Assembly: GCA_033558025.1 (NCBI GenBank)
Contig: JAUCEF010000007.1
Coordinates: 3,906,001 to 3,970,000 of the forward strand
Source of the DNA: Phytophthora sp. 'mugwort'
Taxonomy: Eukaryota; Oomycota; Peronosporomycetes; Peronosporales; Peronosporaceae
DNA length: 64,000 nucleotides
Reading direction: 5' to 3'
Shown here: piece after piece, positions 1-11,691 of the stretch
How the letters are laid out: each line of letters opens with the position of its first letter
Numbering within the stretch: position 1 is the stretch's first letter
The notes under the pieces: model-generated
The model's input: only the letters and a program-made list of their open reading frames with translations
What the model was told of the DNA's origin: nothing
Database searches by the model: none
Position numbers and translations under genes: made by a program

Positions 1-1041
1 CTAACCAGTGTTTCGCCGGCCCGCAGCCGTGCGCATGTATACGTGCAGCAACCCGAGCACGAGCATATGCACGCAGTTCCTACTCTAAACTGTTATATAT
101 CGAATGATTATAACTGTTTTTTTGTCGGTATTTGTGTTTAGGCTGCTCGAATGGATAGTCAATATGTGCCAAATAGATATCTTTGCGTATCTACCAATTG
201 CTTACTCTTATGCACTCCAAGTTTGCTCAGCCCTCTTCGCTTCGCGCTTAAGAACGGCTAGCCTGATGTTCATCCGTCGTTTCCTGCATTTGACGGTGCG
301 ACTGATCACTCATACGTTATGGCTTTGACCAATTGGTATTCCTTTTATAACATGTCTGTATGCGTTGGCTTGTAGGCTGTTGCGAACGTGTTCTCGTACT
401 CTATACAGCGCACTATAGAGGAGGACGGCATTCTTGACGGGCATGAAACTATTCGCCTGTCTATAATATGAACCAAACCGCCGTCTATGTGGACGTGGCC
501 GCACTACGGTCGATTTCGTGGGTGCTCAAACGGTTGACGTTGTACAAGGTAATGGTGTTAATATTTCAGTATGCTATGATCATTTCTGACAATCTGAATG
601 TATTGGTAGGAAGCGCGGTGAATGGCTTCCGCGTGTCGGTATTCTTTGCAGCATCGGCCACGGGCACAAGCTGCCTCCTCTGGTTGTATTTGCAGGTGTC
701 CAGTCTCCAAGAGGTGTTCAATCCAGCATTCGGCGCTGGAACCGTTGAGCAGAAACACCGTGTAGAAAACAGCATACTGCGACGCTACAGTCATGCTTGA
801 CTAGATTGAAAGAGTACGTCTTCTGGTAAGTAGTATTTTTATTGGCATTTATTGATTATCAAGTCGAGTTCGACCCTCCGGGGTTACAGGGATATGCCAG
901 CCTATGAACGTCTCCGTGATGGAAGCCTTCAAAAAACACGTCACGTAAATATTAGTCATATGCACGACTATTTTATGTGCACGACTAATTACACGCTTTT
1001 CTCTTTGGTCCGTCATCACCATAATGCCAGAGAATCCTGGA
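1..1041. other. No gene recognised
   Basis: Only short open frames (at most 110 codons) are present. None has a recognisable domain, and frames on the two strands overlap freely. I see no transposase motif or terminal repeat. It is probably decayed intergenic or repeat sequence. Confidence 0.5.
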
Positions 1042-2613
1042 TATAGTGGGCCCGGGTATTAGAACATTTCAGTTATTAGAGCGTGAAACCCGATCCCAAA
1101 TCTTTTAGCACAGTTGAATCAAGTCGCACCGGCTTAAGTATATTTTTATATGAGAGCCAGCGACACGTGGCTCACAACAAAACCCGGACGACCAGAACAA
1201 CAACGGTGGCCTCCCCGGAGCATCTGACTGGCTATGAAGAGGACGGTCTTCGTCGTTATTATCAAACGAACACGAAGGCTAAGTTCGTTGACCTCAAGCA
1301 GTTGGTAGTAGGTCGCTTTGGCGAGAGCATTGGCGTGTTGAAAGTGAGGAAGATCTTGAATTAGGCTATGGATGACACAGCTAACGACAACCGAAAAAAA
1401 AACGCAAGGTGGTGCATGCATCTACTGAACCGGAGCTTTTATCGTTTAACCAAGCTAAAGAGTCTGGTCTTCTCTCCGATGACATTCTTCAATTTAAGAC
1501 CAGCGGTCTCGAGGGAGATGAGTCCATCACTCTCTCTTGGATTCAAATATTCAAGGCCCGCAACAGAGTGAAGCTACACAAAATGCATCGAGCGGCAGGC
1601 TTCGCCGACACGGCCGAAATGGGTGAGCGGTGCGCAATTTTTATGGAACGGCTTGATAAATACAAGCCGGGGGGACATTGCTGATATGGACAAGCAGCTC
1701 TGTTTTTATAATGCTCACTAGTAAATCGTTGACAACGAAGAATATTGCTGAAAAAAGGACAAGGCAGAGTAAGCATTGGTTTGTGCTGCAATTTCGCTGG
1801 GACGGAAAATTAGAGCCTACCATACATAATCGGGCTGCTCTGCCGCGTTGTTTTCGAGGCGTGGATGTTGCAGCTATCTCGATGAAATAAAGTACCTTGC
1901 AATATCAAGGCATGGATGGCTACAGAAAAACATGGGTGCGAGCTCTAAATTACTAACCGGCAATTCGCCTGGTCACATTGACATTGCATCCCATTGACAA
2001 ATGTTCGGATTTATTTATTTAAGAACACCCTCTCGCATTTAAGGCCGATGGATCCCGGCATTATGCGCATCTTCGATCTCAAATATAAAAACAGTTATTT
2101 GTGCAGTGGACCATTGAGAGCAAAACGGCCCGTCTAAATGGACGGATCTGCTGTCGCTATCAAGTTCGTTGTGGACGCATGGGATGAGGTTGGCTCGGCT
2201 ACAACCCGTCATTGCTGAAGCATACCAGGGTCGTTTCGGGTAGAAGGACAACGAACCAAGAAATTAACGGAGATTTAGACGATTTAGAACTACCCATTTC
2301 TTGATTTCAATTAGAAGATGCGGAAATGTATGTTGGTGTGTCGGGAGAAGCCGATGATAGTGACTTTGAAATTGACGAAGGGAAGCTGCTTTCACATAGT
2401 GAAGCACTGGCACTGGCTGTAGCTCAACAACTACAGATTTACATGTTTGCTCATGGTTATCGACAAAGCACCATGCAGCAGATAGTTGCTACCGGTCGAA
2501 GGATGACAACTCTCCCAGCGCAGACTCGAATCAGCTCATTTTAATGAAGGATAGTAGCTTTATATGAATAAAACTAGGCTTTTTCTTCTGCGTGCCCCAA
2601 CGTGTCCACTATA
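1042..2613 (+). mobile_element. Decayed pogo/Tigger DNA transposon (Tigger-1)
   Basis: The left end reads TATAGTGGGC and the reverse complement of the right end reads TATAGTGGAC, so a short terminal inverted repeat begins at a TA dinucleotide on both sides. Homology continues a few bases outward (TCCTGGATATAG against TCCGGATATAG). That outward match could be chance or an imprecise boundary call. The roughly 1.57 kb between the ends holds the broken CENP-B/Tigger transposase described in the next entry, and the length fits this class. Divergence of the ends and stops throughout mark an old, immobile copy. Confidence 0.65.
1083..2250 (+). pseudogene. Tigger/pogo transposase remnant (HTH_CENPB + DDE_1)
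   Basis: Pieces of a CENP-B/Tigger transposase occur in order but in shifting frames. At 1410-1680 a segment resembles the CENP-B DNA-binding half, with WIQIFKARNRVKLHKMH. Next comes DIADMDKQLCFYN, matching the usual YNMDETGLFY block around the first catalytic Asp, with the following Glu changed to Lys. At 1730-1860 are KSLTTKNIAEKR and ALPRCFRGVD. At 2030-2250 are HLRPMDPGIM, which holds the third catalytic Asp, and AIKFVVDAWDEVGSAT, the typical C-terminal helix. The second Asp block is not recognisable. At least three frameshifts and several stops are needed to read through, so it is dead. Confidence 0.7.
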
Positions 2614-3010
2614 TCCGGAGTTCTCTGTAGTCACGACATGACGACATGACTACTTAAAGCGAAGGGTGTATTGTGTTTTGGCGGTTTGTCGTTCGTATTT
2701 ATCCATACTCTCTTGCTCGAATTATTTAAGTACGAGATCGATCAACGAGGAAACTGTATCATAAAAAGACAAGTCGATACTGTTGGTGCAAGATACATTT
2801 TAAGTATCTTGATTTGCATGTGAATAATTGGAATTCCGGCCGTTTTCGATTAAATCTACGCGTCAAATCATACTGTTTTAAATGCTTTTACAAACTTATA
2901 TGTATGGATACAGGTCGAGATGCAAGTCCACCGATTCACCAGACAACAGTCCCTAATGTAAGTTAACTCAATCGGTCTGTAACTTCCTATCCTGCACAAG
3001 TGTTGCATAT
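2614..3010. other. No gene recognised
   Basis: AT-rich sequence between Tigger-1 and the first copy of a 38-bp repeat. I see no open frame with domain character. Confidence 0.5.
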
Positions 3011-3140
3011 AAGAAAGACAGCACGCGAGCGGAAGTCGTGAGAGCACGTTACATGCTGGCACGCCGTCTCTTATGTATTGAACATTTATACCATACGCAT
3101 GAATAAGAAAGACAGCATGCCAGCTGAAGTCGTGAGAGTA
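3011..3140 (+). repeat. Two direct copies of a ~38-bp repeat
   Basis: 3011-3048 begins AAGAAAGACAGCACGC and continues with GGAAGTCGTGAGAGCACG. 3105-3140 repeats this with about six changes (AAGAAAGACAGCATGC, then TGAAGTCGTGAGAGTA). An inverted copy lies at 4164-4201. This looks like transposon terminal sequence present in duplicate at the left side. Confidence 0.7.
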
Positions 3141-3200
3141 CATGTATCACTTGTGCATACATTATCACGACTTCCGTGATAACACTTGTGCATGTGAACC

Positions 3201-3224
3201 GGTCGGTGACCTGGGTCACCGACC
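3201..3224. repeat. Perfect 10-bp-arm palindrome
   Basis: GGTCGGTGAC, a CTGG loop, then GTCACCGACC. A second small palindrome with TATCACGACTTCCGTGATA lies at about 3164-3182. Both sit just inside the direct repeats and may be subterminal structure of the same unassigned element. Confidence 0.6.
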
Positions 3225-4163
3225 AGTCCCAGAACAAAATTTGAATATTATTTATTTCATCGCGGTGGTCCACTAAAGGTGCCGTCATTCAGCTTGTTTG
3301 CTCAAATGAGTGACCTACCTCCCACAACCGAACGGCGTACGGGTAGGCTTGGTGGTTCCAGTCAGACTGCAACGCCACAACACCGCCCACAGCGAGGGAG
3401 ACCGAGTGCGTTGGAGTGTACATATGCTATACTAGGTGAAGCTGAAGTGCAGAAACCTCAATTGAGATATCAATCTCTCGATTCACTATGTGACGGCATC
3501 GAACACTAAACAAGGCGAAGGCATGGTATTGTCCTTGATTGAACAAGGTTTGCCGGACACCGATCGGTTTTCGGCATTGATGGAACCAAGTTAGGATGGC
3601 TAAAAAATTTGCCGAAGAATGGAATCGATGCATTTCAAACTCGCCGCCTGCGAGTCGCAGGGCGACACAGATTCCTAGCCATGCATGTTCCGATGATGAC
3701 ATTATTTTTTTCTACATACATGCAAATATCGGGACTTGAGAGCGGGTTTCCTTGTTCTCATCGGCGACCCGTTTCAATGTCTACACGGTGGATCCTGGCA
3801 CAGTATATCGTGGAAAAAGCTATGGGAAAAGACGAAGTAAAAGTGGCATGACGCCACGCGTCGAGTGATGGAGAACTCTCGCTGGTTACAATATGTGCAC
3901 TTGAAGTTTGCAGAAGTTGAATTATCTTATTTCCACGAAGGTATTTATCCTACCTGGCTAATCGCACAATGCATCTGATCGTGTCGTCGCATAGTGTCGC
4001 GGCAAGATAAAAATCAAACGCCATACGACCGGAAGAAATTGTCGTGAAGATGACTGAAATTGACTCGGTAAGAGCTGAAATCCTGGATCATCGCAAAACG
4101 ACCGACCTTTTTTGTGGCTGCGAAGAATTGCTTTTGAAGTATTTCATGCGGATGAGAGTACAT
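3225..4163. other. Unassigned interior of an inverted-repeat element
   Basis: The segment lies between the left repeats (3011-3140) and the inverted right copy (4164-4201). Two plus-strand frames have some coding look (3279-3509 and 3609-3851), and a third frame at about 3870-3970 reads NSRWLQYVHLKFAEVE. No family was recognised and no catalytic motif seen. It may be a non-autonomous DNA transposon or the ruins of a transposase gene. Confidence 0.35.
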
Positions 4164-4201
4164 CGTGCTCTCACGACTTCCGCTGCGTGCTGCCTTTTTA
4201 T
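4164..4201 (-). repeat. Inverted copy of the 3011-3048 repeat
   Basis: The reverse complement aligns with 3011-3048 almost base for base across GGCAGCACGC and AGCGGAAGTCGTGAGAGCACG, with one gap. It places an inverted-repeat pair about 1.15 kb apart around an unassigned segment. Confidence 0.7.
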
Positions 4202-4399
4202 TCATGGCATGGTACTGTATAAGTGTCAAATATGTTAGGGATATCTTCGGTCCTAACTGCTAAGAACTATAAATATGATATTCTGTATTTTAGAGGTAGG
4301 ACGAAGTGAATAAGCTATCGCATGCGTCAAACAGAGAAGTACTATTGAGACAGAGGCATGCCATCCTGGGGCATGATGGCCTCAACAATGATTTCTGCA

Positions 4400-5440
4400 A
4401 AGACGTACAATCGGTATTGGTGCCTGCAATGGTCGCATCAGCAACGAACTGCTAAAGGGAGGTGATCCCCCGACTTCGTTCCTGAAGGCTCTTATTATCC
4501 CGCTAAAGACAAAAGGAGGCTCCACAGATGCAATGGACTTCCGGCCAATTTCGCTACTACAGACGGGATACAAAATATTCACGAAAGTTGTAGAGACGCG
4601 GGCACAACAGGTCATGGGAATCCCAATACGTGACTGTCAGCAGGGGTTTGTCCATGGTCGACAAATACTCAAAACTGTCATGATGATGCTGGCTATCCTA
4701 GCGACATTGGAGGCGGCGTTGAGTCAGTGATATTGTTGTTGTATTTCAGGAAAGCTTATGACACTGTGGCACGAGAGTTCTTGTTTTTGGTACTCTTACG
4801 GTTTGGTTTCTCGCCGGAATGCGTAATGATGATTAGAAAGCTGCATGACGGCTCTACCGCCCGTTTACTGGTGAGTGGTAAATTATCAGAGCCGCAAGAG
4901 GTGACATCAGGAATCAGACAAGGCTGCCTGTCGGCACCTTTGTTTTTTCTACTCGCAGCTGAAATCCTGGTACTAGCGATCAAACAGGATGACCAATTGA
5001 CCGGAATACCAGTGCCAGGGGGGACAGGAGAAGCGCATACGTTTTCTGCGTTTGTTGATGACTCAACAGTCTTTCTCCGCGAGGTACAGCAAGTACCACG
5101 AGTATTGAGCATCGTCAAGCGGTTCGGAGAGTTCTCCGGCCTACACGTGCAACCCACGAAAAGCCGCGCAATATTTCTCAACACGTCGATTTTACTGTCC
5201 GACTACCATGGTATACCTGTGCTTCAACATGAGGATACTGTCCGCTATTTGGGGTACGCGGTCGAGACAGGAGCGTTTACGGACGTGAACTGGGTAGCCC
5301 GGAAATGTACCATACGGAGAAGATTGGCGACAGCGACCCAACTTGTCTACCAGTGTGGAGAACAGGGTCCTACTCCTCAACGTCATTATGCTGCCTTTGG
5401 TACTTTTCACAGCGACGGCATTTGAGATGCCAGTCTGGGA
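4400..5440 (+). pseudogene. LINE reverse transcriptase domain, broken
   Basis: Motifs occur in order: DFRPISLLQTGYKIFTKVV and [11 protein letters not shown] at 4533-4670, then in the next frame [33 protein letters not shown] and [12 protein letters not shown]. The last is the catalytic (Y/F)xDD block in FVDD form. The usual first catalytic Asp (LDFxKAYD) reads YFRKAYD, so it is probably substituted. The RT palm is covered by the open frame 4727-5425. A frameshift near 4726 separates it from the fingers, and a 19-bp tandem duplication just downstream adds another. Confidence 0.8.
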
Positions 5441-5448
5441 GTATAAAC

Positions 5449-5486
5449 ATATACGCAACTTGCAAATATATACGCAACTTGCAAAT
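5449..5486 (+). repeat. 19-bp tandem duplication inside the LINE
   Basis: ATATACGCAACTTGCAAAT occurs at 5449-5467 and again at 5468-5486 with no mismatch. Nineteen bases is not a multiple of three, so this duplication itself shifts the reading frame. Its perfect identity suggests it is recent relative to the element. Confidence 0.9.
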
Positions 5487-7295
5487 GCATTTTTTCCCTC
5501 TGGAAACACTCTACGAGCACGGAAGCCAGCCGCCACAATGAATCAAGGGCTGTTATTCACGCCAAAGCAGGCAGGCGGGGTCGGTCTAGCCTCGGTGGCA
5601 ATAGCGTGTAAGGTTCAACGAGCAAAACACATCCTCCAATGGCTTATCCAACGCCACGACTTTCACTACGCGCCGTGGCGATATTGGGCGTTCAGAGGAG
5701 CAACGCAGAGGTGGGTGGAAGGAATTTCGCCTCATCAAGACGGATCACGAAAAAGAAGAGAACTACGAGGAACGCCAGGCAAGCCGCTACAATGCCTAAT
5801 AGGAAGCTGGCAGTCCCCATCGAGGACGGTCACAGAAGAACGGCAGAGGAAACAGAAACAGTGCCTGCAGGGACTGGCAGAAGAAGCGATCAGCTGGACA
5901 ACGGAGGAGGAAAGGGTCATGGAATTCAGCTGGCTTTGTCCAAGGCAGTCCGCATAGACTGGCGGAATGTTGACGAGCAAGAAATTCGACAGGATCAAGG
6001 TGTGTACGCTAGCGGAGCTCAACATCCAGCAAATTGGTGTGCGATCATACTCCATGACGATACCTATCAATGGAGACAGAGCCCACCACAGGCCAAACTG
6101 CGCAGGTGGGGAACTGCCATCCTAAGCAGTGCACCTTCCATAGCGATCGGTGAAGGACTGCATCTCGGGGCAAGGGTGACGATGCGCCACCCGACCGAAC
6201 TCCAAAATGACTACACATGGACAGTGATAGTGATGGGACGAATAAAGGGGGCCACACGGGGCCAGACAGGTCCAGCTCAAGACGTCATCGAGCTGGAACA
6301 ACAAAACAATGGGATACATTGGAGAGTACGCAACTCAGCAAGTGCACACCCGGAGATAGCGGAAGACACCCAGAAATTTCTGAGGTATGAACGGGAAGGG
6401 AGCATTGTTTTCTAAGCCCACCCGAGGCTCCACGGATTCCCATTCTGCGTTCCCAATTCAATAGCAAACAGACAAGTGATGGCAGTGCTGAAGAAGCAAG
6501 CATTCAGAAGATATAAAGGGGAAGGTTGGCAAGTACGGTGACCAGATTCCAAACAGACTGCAAGAAGCAGTGACTGGCAGGCGGCAGCCCTGCAACGAAC
6601 TCCGGCAAAATTATGGGCGCACAACAATGAGCTCACGAAATACCAAGTATGGGTGGCATACCGCGGCAACTCAATTTGTATCACGCCGGGAGAACAGCGG
6701 ACAACAGCTGCCGCAAGCTGCTCTCCCTGCCAATGACACAAAGAAACCATGAAGCACATTTCTGGGACTGTCCGTGCGCTCAGGCATGCTGGAAGAAATT
6801 AATATGCCATTGGACAGGAAGCGGTGGGGATTCGGCAGCATCACGGACTTTCAGCGGCACTGCGTCAACAGAAGTGCACCAACACTGTCCCGGACGATAA
6901 CTGCAAAGTTGAAGGAAGAACACCCGGATGACGAGGCAGCATATAGGAAAGAGTGGAAACGAATTCTGAGCAGCAACTCCGTCGTCAGCCTATAAGTTCA
7001 ACGGAACCGCGCAGTTTTCTGCAGGAGGAGGTGACGATCGAAGGAAGTGCGAAAGGAATTCTGGACAACTGGAATGCGACAGCTAGCGGCTATCGCAAAC
7101 CGAGAGCGGCGGCCGGAAAAGATAATAAGTGGGACTCGCCTCTTGCTGTGTCTAAACGCACTGGAGCGACAGCCTAGAGAGCAGTCACCGAAAGGGGCAA
7201 GCCGCGTACAACCACCGGACCGAGATGCGGAACCGGCGTTGCTAACCAGGCTTAGGATCAACCTGACATCTAGTCATCATGAATAGGCCAATAGG

Positions 7296-7297
<2 letters not shown>

Positions 7298-7333
<36 letters not shown>
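7298..7333 (+). repeat. (TC)18 microsatellite at LINE 3' end
   Basis: An uninterrupted TC dinucleotide tract of about 36 bp. It directly follows the last LINE-like sequence and probably marks the 3' terminus of the element. Confidence 0.9.
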
Positions 7334-7335
<2 letters not shown>

Positions 7336-9292
7336 AGGCATGTCATCCACGTCGCTCAGAACTCGTACCTGCTGATGGGTGGCAGATAGCCCCGCTTATA
7401 ATTGACACGACACAACACACCAGAAGCCCGATTAAATGCTCTGTGCGCACTCACTATATTTTATAGTCTGGTCTGTAAAACGGCAAAATATTGAGCTTCC
7501 CACCTATATTCGCCAAAATTGACCGATTGAGCAAATCAATCTTTCAGTCCTTTGAATATATGCGCTCGCAATGAGTTTAATCGTATTTAACGGTATCATA
7601 GTGAACACAAGTATCTCGCGACCTTGCGCGATTTGCTGCGGGATTTATTCGATGAATCGCGCATGGAAATTTTAAGCACAATATTTGTAGAGCACAAAAC
7701 ATGTATAGAATGTATTACATACCTTACTTAGTTCAGTATATAATACATAAAAATACACATGTATCTGTGTTCTTAACTTAATGTATTTACGGAGATTCGG
7801 AGCGACTTGGTGCGGAATCTCGGAATCTTTGCTGGAAGTTGCTGCTCTTTCGAATGCAGCGACACTAGGCTGCAGCAACAAGCTCGGATCGAGGATTTGG
7901 ACACGGTGGCTGAGCTATGGCCATTGGTGGTTGCGTGACTGCAAATTAGGTGTACGCCTAGTGGGCTCCACTCGGATCCAATATAAAATATCGCTTGGTG
8001 ATACATGGTATGCTTGTTTTGCGTCGGAAGTACGGTCCTCAGGGTTAGCATTACCAGTATTTATATCGGCTGCAAAAAAATAAGCTTTGACGAGCAGAAT
8101 CTTTAAGACGAACTCCGGCTAGAATATACAGGAGCTTGATTGAGTCCAACGAATCCAAACGAACGTCTACAGTAGGTAAATGCAGCGATTAGAATCTAAT
8201 TTATATAGCCGGTGGTCTGACAATTGGTCACGGTTGACGATCTGCACGGTGCTGCCAGCTGTAAGGCCCGCGCGCCAATACGCCGAGAGCACGTCGCTCA
8301 GCACAGCCAAAGGAATCGAGTGCGAAGTGCTCTGCATGCTCCCGTCACTGGATTGTGTGGGTTTGACGCCCAAGCGATTAGACGCACAAGTGATGAATAC
8401 AGGATGACACTAACACAGCAAGATGGGCAGGCGTTTCCACCGAGATAACAGGCAAGTAACGACGACTGGTATTAATTAATAGGCTCCGATAATCCTTAGC
8501 ATGCGAATGTGCAGTGCGTATATGGAACTAACGTTAACTGAACTCCACCCGGTCAAAGGTTATCGTGCGCAAATTCTCCTGAGAAACTATGGGATATGGT
8601 GACTTTTCACGTCGAGCATGCACGCAACAATACGAGGGCCACCACCCATGCACAGCAGCAACACCCGACAGAGCGTCCCGAAAGTCAGTCACTCCTTTTC
8701 CACGTGGTTACGGCTGCGGGACGCGTGGACTGAAGCTAAACGCAGCAAGCATCGTGCAGCAGAAAATCGGAAGGGGGATGGCGCCGCTCGCGCCACTAAA
8801 TGTCTCTGCGTGCAGCGCCGGTAAATGACACTTCCGCGAGTGCCTTTGTATGCTTACGCACCCATCAACGTCCGGCGAATACGAACTCTGGCTCTCATCA
8901 ACGCGGGAAGCAATTGTGCTTGCAGCCGGCGAAGTCCCTTCAGACAGGTAAAAATCTCAGCCGGACTCTCGATTTGCATGGGTCTTCAACGTGGCGCCAG
9001 CTGTTTCCGAGTGCACCCGCTTATTCGACACTTACACGGGAGAAGGATACCGCATATTCTGACTTCCCGGACTCTTTGCATCCTAAAGTATGTTATAGAG
9101 CGTCAATTATATTTATCAAAGTACTACCGTTAACATCCGCCAAAGTATCCTAGAAAAGCTACCCGCACACCGTGAGCAAGCGAGTCGCGCGACCACTTGC
9201 GACGAGAGTAAACTACCGTCGGAACTTTCGCTCTAGCGCGACAACCTTCACCTGAGCCCGTACTCCGTCCGACGCGCGATGGCCGTGTCTGT
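7334..9292. other. Intergenic, no gene recognised
   Basis: Frames up to 117 codons overlap on both strands without recognisable motifs. The last few hundred bases lie upstream of the MYB gene and presumably carry its regulatory region. I could not assign any mobile element here. Confidence 0.5.
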
Positions 9293-9306
9293 TCACTCTG
9301 CAATTT
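9293..9306 (+). promoter_or_regulatory. Oomycete initiator (Inr) of the MYB gene
   Basis: TCACTCTGCAATTT matches the published oomycete initiator consensus TCANTYYNCAWTTT at every position. It lies 71 bp before the ATG at 9377, a normal 5' leader length for oomycete genes. The match is seen in the sequence; its role as the transcription start is inferred. Confidence 0.75.
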
Positions 9307-9376
9307 GACACCACGCTGGACACATCTCCGTTCCTAACCAATCCAAGTCAAGCCTCCATCGCCTTTATCGCCCGCG

Positions 9377-10297
9377 ATGGCCATATCCGACCAAGTCCGT
9401 AGCCAGTTGTTTCAGGCGGCGACGTCGCGCAGCCGCAGCGCCGACAGCAAGATGCAGGCAATCCGCATCCCCACGACACGAGGCGGCGCTACTCGCGGCG
9501 GCCTCGTGCCGCGCTCGCCTGGCCCAGGTCGTGGACTCTGGACGCCCGAAGAGCATCTGCGCTTCCTCGAGGCGCTGGACAAGTTCCCGTCGGGCCCGTG
9601 GAAATGCATCGCTGCGTACGTAGGCAACAAGACGGCGCGCCAGGCCATGACTCACGGCCAAAAGTACCGACAGAAGATCGCGCGCCGCCGCCGCGGTCTC
9701 AAGAAGATCGTGCGGGATCTTCAGTTCGCGGCCGTCGATGTGCAGGACGACGGTGGCGACAACAACGACCACGAAGCAGGAGAAAAAGAAGAGACCGCGA
9801 GACTAAGTGTCGATTCAAACCCGAAGGATCTGTCCGACCAGGACTTTGCAGCTTTCATCTCCAGTCTTGACCTCGCGGAAGAGCTGCAACTCGGCGTGAT
9901 GAATGCATCGCAGATCAGCGACTCACCATTGGTCGTGCCCACTTCCGCGACGACCTTTGGCCAAGATATAGCGAGCTTCTCGCTCAGCGAAGAGGAAGTC
10001 GACGTCCCGGCGCCATCTGCATCCGAGACAAGCGACTGCGGACTCCCTTTGACGACGACGCAGCAAGATGTGCATCACTGGGTCATTATGGATCGTGCAG
10101 ACGCATCTTCCGAAGAGTTCTCGATCGCGTTGGCCGAGGCTTTCCAGTCTGGCTGCGCCGAAGCCGAGGAATACGCATTTGCGAGGCCGCTATTGCTGCC
10201 GGAGCAGCTGGACGAGTACGTCGAAGACCAGATGAGCCTCGACCCGACGCTCGACACTCTCCGGGGCTTCGAGTTGGACGCGTTCGAGCTGCGGTAG
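9377..10297 (+). CDS. Single-repeat MYB-related transcription factor
   Basis: 306 residues in one exon. A single MYB/SANT repeat spans about residues 53-103. It has the spaced tryptophans W55 and W75, and the recognition-helix end MTHGQKYRQK, a variant of the plant-type SHAQKYF signature. Basic stretches (residues 101-110, with IARRRRGLKK) follow and may be the nuclear localisation signal. The remainder is acidic and Ser-rich without domains, as expected for an activation or regulatory tail. It should bind DNA in the nucleus; targets are unknown. The initiator 71 bp upstream and the paralogue at 35523, which shares the residue order GPW..IAAYVG.K..RQAMTH.QK.RQK, support this start and frame. 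It is the only intact host gene among the transposons of the left half. Confidence 0.88.
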   Translation: MAISDQVRSQLFQAATSRSRSADSKMQAIRIPTTRGGATRGGLVPRSPGPGRGLWTPEEHLRFLEALDKFPSGPWKCIAAYVGNKTARQAMTHGQKYRQKIARRRRGLKKIVRDLQFAAVDVQDDGGDNNDHEAGEKEETARLSVDSNPKDLSDQDFAAFISSLDLAEELQLGVMNASQISDSPLVVPTSATTFGQDIASFSLSEEEVDVPAPSASETSDCGLPLTTTQQDVHHWVIMDRADASSEEFSIALAEAFQSGCAEAEEYAFARPLLLPEQLDEYVEDQMSLDPTLDTLRGFELDAFELR

Positions 10298-11083
10298 CGC
10301 CTTGCAGTCGCCCTCTACGGACGTTCAAGCCTCGATACGTCGTACAGAGTACACATATTTATATTTTGAACTATGCCACAAGTCAGCTCGGCTCGTACAT
10401 CAGATCAAAAAGCCATAAACGTAAACAAAAATGCACGTTTGTTCGCCTCCGACGAGCGAGAGAAAAGTAAGGTCTTAGCCTCACGGATTCTTCGGTAAGC
10501 TTAGCTTACAGCGAGTGTAGGTCGGATGCAAACGTTGGGATGGGTACGTTTTTTTGGCGAGATTCCATTACGATAATTGACTTGCAGTGCGCTCGGAAAT
10601 GATAGACAAAATATTGGTTTTGGGTATTTATTCTTCCAATCGGAAATTATAAAAACGAGCGTTTCAGCCAATGAAAATAATCGTTTGCAATTTGCACAGA
10701 TTTGAGCACGAGGCATGCAATTCGCTTCTCATGCTTCATGTTTTCAGAGTCATGGAGCACTTCCTGGACTCTGCGGACAGAAATGGGCTGCTGCAATTGT
10801 CTTTCAGCGCTGTAGCGCTTACCCCAGTCTTTGAAGCCTCGCCAAGAAGGCGGCGCTCGGCAGCGGGTGTCAAAGTTCTGTGTCGCCCCGTACTTTTCTT
10901 GGATCTATACGCGTCTGGGTCGCGCAGGAAATGTCTACGACCTTCCACGAGCGTCCAATAAGCTTAGCAATAGCACTGATCGTCGCCACACGAAGCGCGT
11001 GTAGCGCTTTCGTTTCGACCAAATCGAAATACTTGATGACGTCCGACTGTGTCACTTTCTTCAATGACTTGTTCAGTCAGAGG
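10298..11083. other. Intergenic, no gene recognised
   Basis: Contains the 3' flank of the MYB gene and sequence up to the Copia-A insertion. Small frames on both strands (for example 64 codons, minus, 10870-11064) have no recognisable domain. Because Copia-A abuts Copia-B on its right, the end of this stretch could be the displaced continuation of Copia-B, but I could not identify RT or RNase H motifs. Confidence 0.45.
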
Positions 11084-11363
11084 TGTTGACGTTTCGGCTC
11101 GACAGGCTGTTACTAGTACAGTATATCTCATACACCTTATACTGAAAGGATACGGTACATGGTGACCCTTCAGAATTTATAACCAAATGGTTGGTAGACA
11201 CGATGTTATACTGTGTTTTGGCAATCACATCCGATGTTCTAGTGGGCAACAACGTTCCGCTAGCACTTCACTAGCTCTTAATCTCACTTCTACTTTCATC
11301 CTCTCGTCTACAAGTCTCTTCTCCTCCTCATCCGTCACCAAGCGCAAGGGTGCTACCGCAATA
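11084..11363 (+). repeat. Copia-A left LTR
   Basis: 280 bp, aligning without net length difference to 17396-17675. It begins TGTTG and ends CAATA; the right copy begins TATTG, giving a TATTG/CAATA terminal inverted repeat. Confidence 0.85.
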
Positions 11364-11691
11364 GGTCATGAGTCCCAGCCAAAGCTCAAACGACGACTTT
11401 CCCCGACTCTCCGGTGCAAGAAACGTCGATGTGTGGAAGGCCCGAGTGAGTCTTCGCTGGACGGCAAGCATCTCCTCGGCTTGTCACCAAGAAGGATTAC
11501 GATGGGGTCAGCAAAGACGAAGACGACGACGACCTTGAAGACGGCTCCGACATGTCCGACATCGACGACGAGACCAAGTCTGTCTCGTCTGCCGAGGTCC
11601 ACTCGGACGCACTCGACTTCGAGGATAGCTCTGACGAGCTACAGCCCAGCGACAATGACGATGCCAACCCGTCTACCAAGAAGGCTAAGCA

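Larger units (their letters stand above)
4265..7333 (+). mobile_element. 5'-truncated non-LTR retrotransposon (LINE, L1-like)
   Basis: The recognisable part starts inside the linker before reverse transcriptase, runs through RT and the C-terminal domain, and ends in a (TC)n tract. No apurinic endonuclease domain lies upstream, so the 5' half is missing, as is common for LINE insertions. The distal region (about 6660-6830) has TKYQVWVAYRG and FWDCPCAQACW, matching the Cys/His-containing tail common in L1-type ORF2 proteins. Multiple frameshifts and stops break the ORF. The simple tract at the 3' end is consistent with target-primed integration. Confidence 0.75.

Noticed and set aside
468..800. 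110-codon plus-strand frame with hydrophobic stretches
   Set aside because: No domain, and equally long frames overlap on the other strand.
10870..11064. 64-codon minus frame as possible Copia-B RT remnant
   Set aside because: Position would fit, but no RT motif could be recognised.
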